In this document: positions 63,332 to 64,000 of the stretch, in pieces
Numbering within the stretch: the stretch's first letter is position 1
Layout of the letters: every line of letters begins with the position of its first letter
DNA from: Antedon mediterranea
Taxonomy: Eukaryota > Echinodermata > Crinoidea > Comatulida > Antedonidae
Length of the DNA: 64,000 nt
Assembly (NCBI RefSeq): GCF_964355755.1
Contig: NC_092670.1
Coordinates: 4,179,001 to 4,243,000 of the forward strand
Reading direction: 5' to 3'
Notes under the pieces: model-generated
Told to the model about the DNA's origin: nothing
What the model saw: the letters and a program-made list of their open reading frames with translations, nothing else
Databases searched by the model: none
Made by a program: the position numbers and the translations under genes

Positions 63332-64000
63332 GTAATCTACTGTTATATTTGATACATTAAAGCCCCATTCCCTACGTTTTTTAGATCTAATTTAAGATCA
63401 CAAACTATATTTAATGTAAAAATAATACTATATGGTCCTATTGCGATAACTTTTTTCGTCTTTAAACGGTTAAAAATGTGAAAAATAAATCGATTTTAAT
63501 AATTATAGCGGCCCGCTATAAATCCCAAAATGCATTGCGCGCGGATTGATATTTTTGTTTTTCACCTGTAATTCGCCCACTTTTCGATCGATCGTGAAGC
63601 CAAAACAAATGGAAGACTCCTAACTTTTCAGCGAAAATACCGGGTGTTCCCCAATTTGTATCAACGGAGTCTGGCAAAAATAGAAAGACAATTAATGCAG
63701 CAACTATACAACGTCAGCCTAGGTATATAGCTAGCGTACGATGTTCGTACGTTACCGATGTTTACCAGCTAGGCCTACAAAACTAAGCCTAGCTAGGCTA
63801 GGCCTGAGACCGTCCACGAGAGGTCGATCGCCGCGAGCTACTTAGGTAGTGCATTGTTTCTCACTTTTTATCATAATTTACCATAAAACGTACATTTAAG
63901 ACAAGGAATGACATGGTTTAATGTTTTTAAAGTGATATATATGTATTATTTTCCAAAAAACGTCCAAAATTGCAGGGAAGGGGTCTTTAAGTATTTACAT
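63332..64000. other. Intron of the unknown gene, with repeats
   Basis: Positions 63497-63600 hold an inverted copy of the dispersed repeat (GCGGCCCGCTATAAATCCC, ATTGATATTTTTG, CACTTTTCGATCGATCG). Positions 63759-63811 hold a TAGGCCTA-rich stretch that matches window positions 60-128 inverted. No coding sequence was recognised. Confidence 0.5.
63497..63600 (-). repeat. Dispersed repeat family member (copy 3)
   Basis: On the minus strand this reads CGATCGATCGAAAAGTGGG, AAAACAAAAATATCAATCCG, ATGCATTTTGGGATTTATAG and CGGGCCGC, parallel to copies at 3116-3206 and 14476-14575. Confidence 0.5.

Overview
The window looks like AT-rich nuclear DNA from a deuterostome animal, most likely an echinoderm; a crinoid would fit, but the sequence alone does not prove it. 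The reasons are the intron-split genes with GT-AG junctions, very common TAGGCCTAG-type words, a ribosomal protein gene with snoRNAs in its introns, an animal CCDC60 gene, and two large animal FAS-like polyketide synthase (PKS) genes. I checked reading phase across every proposed intron of the five main genes, and all joins are consistent.

Layout. 1-3 kb: 5' coding exons of a cyclase-associated protein (CAP) gene, minus strand, running off the left edge. 3.3-6.5 kb: two unrelated palindromic (foldback) elements 48 bp apart. 8.4-19 kb and 23.0-31.5 kb: two tandem PKS genes, both minus strand, with the same four coding exons, intron phases and domain order (KS-AT-DH-degenerate centre-KR-ACP-TE). 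Each has a candidate 5' non-coding exon with a shared TGACGTATTCA word about 145 bp upstream of its donor. An old LINE reverse-transcriptase fragment lies between them. 34.4-35 kb: a broken LINE 3' end. 38.6-39.1 kb: a third foldback element. 39.4-42.1 kb: a two-exon patched-domain (RND-type) membrane protein, plus strand. 45.1-56.0 kb: a 17-exon CCDC60 homologue, plus strand. 56.6-59.2 kb: four tandem-repeat arrays. 58.8-62.1 kb: ribosomal protein S8 (RPS8), minus strand, with three U46-like C/D snoRNA copies in three introns. 62.3 kb to the right edge: the first two exons of an unidentified gene that shares a 180-bp divergent promoter with RPS8.

Working together. The PKS pair is the main functional unit. 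Each predicts a single-chain iterative type I synthase of about 2,440 residues with a C-terminal GrsT/OLAH-type thioesterase, presumably making a polyketide such as a pigment or defence compound; the product cannot be read from sequence. Short KS and AT stretches of the two genes are almost identical while their surroundings have diverged, which points to gene conversion. The other genes are housekeeping or ciliary/cytoskeletal-type genes with no evident pathway link to the PKS pair.
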